In this document: positions 59,500 through 64,000 of the stretch, in pieces
Layout: each line of letters starts with the position of its first letter
Numbering within the stretch: the stretch's first letter is position 1
Assembly (NCBI RefSeq): GCF_014856545.2
Contig: NZ_CP109811.1
Span: 3,528,001-3,592,000 of the forward strand
DNA: 64,000 bases
Reading direction: 5' to 3'
Source: Mesobacillus jeotgali
GTDB lineage: Bacteria; Bacillota; Bacilli; Bacillales; Cytobacillaceae
Position numbers and translations under genes: made by a program
Notes under the pieces: generated by a model
Told to the model about the DNA's origin: nothing
Databases searched by the model: none
Seen by the model: only the letters and a program-made list of their open reading frames with translations

Positions 59500-61914
59500 T
59501 TATCCTCTTAAAACTGCTCCAGCTTTTTCTTCAAGAGCTGTAAGGACTTTATTATGTGCTTTTGCAATGTCCTCGTCTGTCAATGTTTTTTCTGGATCGA
59601 AATATTTCAATGAGAATGCAAGTGACTTCTTGCCTTCTTCCATTTTTTCACCTTCGTAAAGATCGAAAACATGTACTTCTTTTAAAAGTGCTCCGCCTGC
59701 TTCAGTGATGATTTCCTCAAGGTCCCCGGCAGCAGTTGCTTTTTCCACAACAAGAGCTATATCCCTTGTGATGGACGGGAAGCGTGGGATTGCTGTGTAC
59801 TGCAGCGGTTCAGTTTCTGCTTCCAATAATGCTTTTAGTGATAACTCGAACACATAAGTTTCCTTCAGGTCGAGTGATTTTTGCATGGTTGGATGAACCT
59901 GGCCGATGAAGCCGATGACATTGCCATTCAGCAAAATTTCAGCAGTGCGTCCAGGGTGCAGTCCATCCAGCTGAGCCTTTTGGAATCCAAGCTGGCTTTC
60001 AAGGCCAAGCTTGGCAGACAGGCCTTCTACAATTCCTTTTAATACAAAGAAATCTACAGGCTTCTTTTCACCTTGCCATGGATGGCTTTCCCACAGACCT
60101 GTAATGGCTGCAGCAAGATGTTCGCGCTCCTCTGGAAGCTCTTCATTATTGTTTTTCAGGAAGACTGCTCCCGTTTCATAAACAGCGATACTGTCTATCT
60201 GGCGGGCATTATTGTATTTCAATACTTCAAGCAGCTGTGGCACGATGCTTAAGCGCAACAGGCTGCGGTCTTCACTCATCGGCATTGCCAGTTCAACAGG
60301 CTCGCGCTTATCCAAAGCGTATTGTGTTGCTTTCTCGGCACTTGTCAGGGAGTACGTCACTGCCTGGTAAAGTCCCGCGCCTTCCACGTAGCGGCGGACA
60401 ACACGGCGCTTTTTCTGGTACTCCGATAAGTGTCCTGGTGTTGATTCACCTTCAGGAAGGGTAGTTGGGAGGTTGTCATAGCCATACAGACGGCCAACTT
60501 CTTCGACTAAATCCTCTTCAATTGTGATGTCTCCGCGGCGAGTAGGAACTGTAACTGTAATCGTGTCATTATCGACAGATGTTTCGAACTTCAGGCGGGC
60601 AAAAATGTCCTCAACCTGCTTCATTTCAAGGTCTGTTCCCAATACTTTATTGATTTTTCCAAGAGTGGTTGAAACAACAACCGGCTTCACATCGAGTGAA
60701 TCAGCTTCCACTACGCCGCCAAGAAGTTCCCCTCCGGCAAGCTCGATCATCAATTCCGCCGCACGTTCTGCAGCAGGGCGCACTCTTTCAGGATCCACGC
60801 CTTTTTCATAGCGTGAGCTTGCTTCGCTTCGCAAACCATGGTCCTTTGAAGCCTTTCGGATGGCACCGCCTGTAAAATAAGCGGACTCAAGCAGGACAGT
60901 TGTAGTATCGCTGCCAACTTCGGAATTTGCTCCGCCCATTACGCCTGCAAGCGCAACCGGCTCTGTTCCGTTAGTGATGACAAGGTGATCAGGAGTCAAT
61001 GTGCGCTTCGCATCATCAAGCGTTTCAATCACTTCCCCATCTTTCGCGCGGCGGACAAGGATTTCTTTTGATCCCAATTTATCGTAATCGAATGCGTGAA
61101 GAGGCTGGCCATACTCCAATAAGATAAAGTTCGTGATATCAACTACGTTATTGTGCGGACGGATGCCTGCAGCCATCAGCCTTGTTTGAAGCCAAACTGG
61201 TGATGGGCCAACTTTTACATTCTTGATCACTTTCGCAACATATAGGGGATTATCTTCTTTCGCCTCAACTGTTACGTTAATATAGTCGCTTGCCTGCTCT
61301 GATGAAGTCTCAGGCTGTGGATTCGGAAGTTTAACATCCTTACCTAGAATCGCTCCGACTTCATATGCGACACCAAGCATGCTCATTGCATCAGCACGGT
61401 TTGGGGTCAAGCCAAGCTCAAGGATTTCGTCATCCCTGTTAAGGACTTCCAGCGCGTCCTGGCCGATTTCCGTGTCAGGAGTGAAATTGTAGATTCCCTC
61501 AGCATACTCCTTCGGTGCCAGCTTGCCTTCAATGCCAAGTTCCTGAAGTGAGCAAATCATCCCGTGGGATTCTTCTCCGCGAAGCTTTGCTTTTTTAATT
61601 TTGAAGTTGCCAGGAAGAACAGCACCCACTGTTGCAACGGCAACCTTCTGTCCTTTGCCGACATTAGGCGCACCGCAGATGATCTGGACTGTCTCACCGT
61701 TTCCAAGGTCAACGAGTGTTTTGTTTAGCTTCTCTGCATTCGGATGCTTTTCACATTCAAGGACATGGCCGACAACTACGCCCTTCAAGCCTTCATTTAA
61801 TTTTTCTACGCCTTCTACCTCGATGCCGCTCTTGGTGATTTTTTCGGCAAGCTCTTCAGCAGAAACGCCTTCCAAATCGATATATTCTTGCAGCCATTTA
61901 TATGATACCAACAT
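59500..61914 (-). CDS. pheT: Phenylalanyl-tRNA synthetase beta subunit
   Basis: With PheS forms the (alpha-beta)2 enzyme charging tRNA-Phe. The 804-residue protein shows the EMAP-like tRNA-binding domain ([18 protein letters not shown]), B3/B4 editing domain, B5 domain and the C-terminal FDX-ACB anticodon-binding domain ([12 protein letters not shown]). It starts 20 bases after pheS and carries the usual 804-residue length. Confidence 0.97.
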   Translation of the reverse strand: MLVSYKWLQEYIDLEGVSAEELAEKITKSGIEVEGVEKLNEGLKGVVVGHVLECEKHPNAEKLNKTLVDLGNGETVQIICGAPNVGKGQKVAVATVGAVLPGNFKIKKAKLRGEESHGMICSLQELGIEGKLAPKEYAEGIYNFTPDTEIGQDALEVLNRDDEILELGLTPNRADAMSMLGVAYEVGAILGKDVKLPNPQPETSSEQASDYINVTVEAKEDNPLYVAKVIKNVKVGPSPVWLQTRLMAAGIRPHNNVVDITNFILLEYGQPLHAFDYDKLGSKEILVRRAKDGEVIETLDDAKRTLTPDHLVITNGTEPVALAGVMGGANSEVGSDTTTVLLESAYFTGGAIRKASKDHGLRSEASSRYEKGVDPERVRPAAERAAELMIELAGGELLGGVVEADSLDVKPVVVSTTLGKINKVLGTDLEMKQVEDIFARLKFETSVDNDTITVTVPTRRGDITIEEDLVEEVGRLYGYDNLPTTLPEGESTPGHLSEYQKKRRVVRRYVEGAGLYQAVTYSLTSAEKATQYALDKREPVELAMPMSEDRSLLRLSIVPQLLEVLKYNNARQIDSIAVYETGAVFLKNNNEELPEEREHLAAAITGLWESHPWQGEKKPVDFFVLKGIVEGLSAKLGLESQLGFQKAQLDGLHPGRTAEILLNGNVIGFIGQVHPTMQKSLDLKETYVFELSLKALLEAETEPLQYTAIPRFPSITRDIALVVEKATAAGDLEEIITEAGGALLKEVHVFDLYEGEKMEEGKKSLAFSLKYFDPEKTLTDEDIAKAHNKVLTALEEKAGAVLRG

Positions 61915-61933
61915 GGTTTTACCCTCCTAATCC

Positions 61934-62971
61934 TTATTCTTCAACTGAAAATTGCTTCAAGAAACGGACATCGTTAGTATAGAAATGACGGATGTCGTCG
62001 ACTCCATATTTGAGCATCGTGATACGCTCAGGTCCCATTCCGAATGCAAATCCGGTGTATTTCTTTGAATCGTATCCAGCCATTTCAAGAACATTCGGAT
62101 GGACCATCCCTGCTCCTAGAATCTCAATCCAGCCAGTTCCCTTACATACGCTGCAGCCTGATCCGCCGCAAATTTTACAGGAAATATCCATTTCGACAGA
62201 TGGCTCAGTGAAAGGGAAGAAGCTTGGGCGCAGACGGATTTCACGGTCTTCGCCGAACATTTTCTTTGCAAAAACTTCAAGCGTTCCCTTCAGGTCGCTC
62301 ATTCTAACATTTTCATCGACGACAAGCCCTTCAATCTGCATGAACTGGTGGGAGTGTGTCGCATCATCGTTGTCACGGCGATATACCTTGCCCGGGCAGA
62401 TGATTTTAACCGGACCCTTGCCCTGGTGTTTTTCCATCGTCCTTGCCTGGACAGGGGAGGTGTGTGTGCGCATCAATGTTTCTTCTGTGATGTAGAAGGA
62501 ATCCTGCATATCACGCGCTGGATGCCCCTTCGGAAGGTTCAATGCTTCAAAGTTATAGTAATCTTTTTCAACTTCCGGACCTTCTTCTACTGTGTAACCC
62601 ATACCAATGAAAAGATCTTCAATTTCCTCGATGATGCTTGTAAGCGGATGATGGCTGCCGGTCTTTACAGGTCTACCAGGAAGTGTTACATCAATTTCTT
62701 CAGCAGCCAATTGCTTTTGGACGGCTGCCTCCTCGAGTTCCTTTTGCTTCACTTCGATCTGGCCGGAAATCGCATCGCGGACTTCATTTGCCAGGGCACC
62801 CATTTTCGGTCTTTCTTCAGCCGATAACTTGCCCATTCCTTTTAGCACTTCTGTGATTGGACCCTTTTTTCCAAGATAGGAAACGCGAATATCATTTAAT
62901 TCTTTAAGGTCGGCTGCTGCGGCGACTTTTTCAAGAGCCTCAGCCTGCAGTTCTTTTAAACGATCCTGCAT
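61934..62971 (-). CDS. pheS: Phenylalanyl-tRNA synthetase alpha subunit
   Basis: The catalytic class II subunit, 345 residues. An N-terminal coiled coil is followed by the core with [11 protein letters not shown], motif 2 [17 protein letters not shown] and motif 3 [17 protein letters not shown] 62971 has GAAGGAGG ahead; the frame is open 12 codons further upstream. A phenylalanine T-box precedes it. Confidence 0.97.
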   Translation of the reverse strand: MQDRLKELQAEALEKVAAAADLKELNDIRVSYLGKKGPITEVLKGMGKLSAEERPKMGALANEVRDAISGQIEVKQKELEEAAVQKQLAAEEIDVTLPGRPVKTGSHHPLTSIIEEIEDLFIGMGYTVEEGPEVEKDYYNFEALNLPKGHPARDMQDSFYITEETLMRTHTSPVQARTMEKHQGKGPVKIICPGKVYRRDNDDATHSHQFMQIEGLVVDENVRMSDLKGTLEVFAKKMFGEDREIRLRPSFFPFTEPSVEMDISCKICGGSGCSVCKGTGWIEILGAGMVHPNVLEMAGYDSKKYTGFAFGMGPERITMLKYGVDDIRHFYTNDVRFLKQFSVEE

Positions 62972-63007
62972 GGTAAATCCTCCTTCATATTCTTCTTTTT
63001 TGAACAC

Positions 63008-63280
63008 AAAAAGACCTCATCCCGGATAAAGGGACGAGGTTCAAGGTTATCGCGGTACCACCCTTTTTAACAGGCAATACTGTTATGTATTACGTGTTCG
63101 CTTCATTGAGATAACGGCTTGTGCCGGTGCATCTTTACGCTTAGAGAAGCGGTCCCGATGCCAACTTAGGAGGTGAACTTCGCTTGTATGTTCCATAAAA
63201 ATGCTTCCAGTCACCGGCATTTTCTCCCTGGATGGCCATCTTCAAGCTACTTTTCTCCGTCAACGTTTTTAAAATATTAT
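63008..63280 (-). ncRNA. T-box leader (phenylalanine, UUC specifier) of pheST
   Basis: On the minus strand the T-box GGGTGGTACCGCG lies at 63051-63063. The specifier loop reads GCGAAGTTCACC, in which TTC (63176-63178) is the Phe codon. The terminator ACCTCGTCCC / GGGATGAGGT followed by CTTTTTG ends near 63009. Uncharged tRNA-Phe should permit readthrough into pheS. Confidence 0.95.
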
Positions 63281-63291
63281 TTTTGCTGTTT

Positions 63292-63320
63292 ATTATATTA
63301 TAATCTAAGCGCAGTATCAA
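63292..63320 (-). promoter_or_regulatory. Sigma-A promoter of pheST
   Basis: On the minus strand, -35 TTGATA (63315-63320), a 17-base spacer and -10 TATAAT (63292-63297), just before the T-box leader. Confidence 0.88.
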
Positions 63321-63333
63321 ATGGTTTTAGCGC

Positions 63334-64000
63334 CTATTTTGCTGTTTTTAAATAATATAGCAGAATACCTGCAGCCACAGCGACATTCAGTGACTCACTT
63401 TTACCGTAGATTGGGATATAAAGATTTTGCGTTGTTTTGTGCAGCAGTTCTTTCTTTACACCGCTTCCTTCATTTCCAACGAGCAAGGCGAAGGTTTCCT
63501 TATTGTCCACTTCCGTAAAAACAACTCCATTCTCAAGAGCAGTTCCATAAACCGGTATGTCCTCAGCTTGTAGTTTAGTGGTCCACTCGGACAGGTCGCC
63601 ACTTAACACTGGCAAATGGAAATGGCTTCCCTGGGCAGAACGGAGCACTTTCGGATTATACATATCGACACTGCCTTTTCCGACAACGACTGCATCAACC
63701 CCGGCTGCATCGGCTGTCCTGATCATCGTACCCAGGTTGCCCGGGTCCTGGACAGAATCGATCAGCAAATAGCTTTTTCCTTTTGTCAGCGTCTGCTTCG
63801 GCTGCCGGCATACTGCAAATATCCCCTGAGTCGTTTCCGTATCAGCAAGCTGCCTGCTGATTTCATCCGTCACAACCGTAACAGGAATGGAACCGTAATC
63901 AAGACCAGGCGGCAGCTCCGTTTTTTCGCTTAAAATAATTTCTTCTACATCTTCTTTTTTTGTGAGTGCTTCTTCAACTAAATGGAAGCCCTCGACAAGG
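63334..64000 (-). CDS. ysgA: SpoU-family rRNA/tRNA 2'-O-methyltransferase YsgA (5' end outside window)
   Basis: The frame enters from the right edge and ends at 63334, giving at least 222 residues. The N-terminal substrate-binding part shows LVEGFHLVEEAL at the edge; the SPOUT methyltransferase motifs are LIDSVQDPGNLGTMIRTADAAG, LLVGNEGSGV and IPIYGKSESLNVAVAAGILLYY, all intact. In B. subtilis ysgA precedes pheS. An internal GTG at 63873 is not the true start. The exact modified nucleotide is unknown. Confidence 0.92.
   Translation of the reverse strand, partial: LVEGFHLVEEALTKKEDVEEIILSEKTELPPGLDYGSIPVTVVTDEISRQLADTETTQGIFAVCRQPKQTLTKGKSYLLIDSVQDPGNLGTMIRTADAAGVDAVVVGKGSVDMYNPKVLRSAQGSHFHLPVLSGDLSEWTTKLQAEDIPVYGTALENGVVFTEVDNKETFALLVGNEGSGVKKELLHKTTQNLYIPIYGKSESLNVAVAAGILLYYLKTAK

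Overview
The window is a chromosomal segment of a spore-forming, aerobic Gram-positive bacterium of the Bacillaceae (Bacillus sensu lato; the intergenic repeats and moderate base composition suggest a Mesobacillus/Cytobacillus-type relative rather than B. subtilis itself). Evidence: sporulation genes (gerE, gerM, lonB), T-box and lysine riboswitches, strong AGGAGG-type ribosome binding sites, many TTG/GTG starts, and a gene order that, from memory, closely follows the B. subtilis hemX-to-ysgA region. Nearly all genes are on the minus strand, so transcription runs right to left; exceptions are the ysxD-like gene, yslB and rnhC.

Layout by coordinate: 1-2 kb, haem synthesis start (hemA, partial hemX); 2.2-11.6 kb, protein quality control (ysxC, lonA, lonB, clpX, tig); 11.7-22.6 kb, TPR protein ysoA and the branched-chain amino acid operon ilvE / T-box / ilvB-ilvH-ilvC-leuA-leuB-leuC-leuD; 23-28 kb, tRNA-Arg, ysnB, rdgB, rph, gerM, racE, ysmB, gerE; 28.2-32 kb, ysmA and succinate dehydrogenase; 32.5-37 kb, yslB, lysC with lysine riboswitch, uvrC; 37-45.8 kb, an accessory block between uvrC and trxA; 46-51.9 kb, trxA and the fatty-acid degradation set etfA-etfB-fadB-fadR-lcfA; 52.3-64 kb, yshE with a tiny membrane peptide gene, mutS2, polX, cvpA, zapA, rnhC, T-box-controlled pheST and partial ysgA.

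The accessory block holds three units: (i) a Fur-box-controlled iron unit (a secreted helical protein plus FTR1 permease), (ii) a tightly overlapping envelope-sugar operon (nucleotide-sugar epimerase, UPF0104 membrane protein, membrane phosphodiesterase-like hydrolase, family 2 glycosyltransferase) with a GT-C-type membrane glycosyltransferase placed before uvrC, and (iii) a Fur-box-controlled lipoprotein gene whose signal peptide is split by a one-base frameshift in a run of seven T.

The most unusual structure is a pair of exact 52-bp-period tandem arrays (7980-8490 and about 33091-33440). Each unit is a 10-bp arm / 9-nt loop / 10-bp arm hairpin plus a 23-bp pyrimidine-rich spacer. The two arrays share this layout, inner bases and loop, but have different stem sequences. 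Other regulatory observations include FadR-like operators at fadR and, unexpectedly, at ysmA; a cre-like site upstream of ilvE; a sigma-K-type promoter at gerE; an intergenic hairpin between fadR and fadB; and two larger palindromic dispersed repeats of a kind common in Bacillaceae. All family and gene-order statements come from memory of B. subtilis and were not checked by search.
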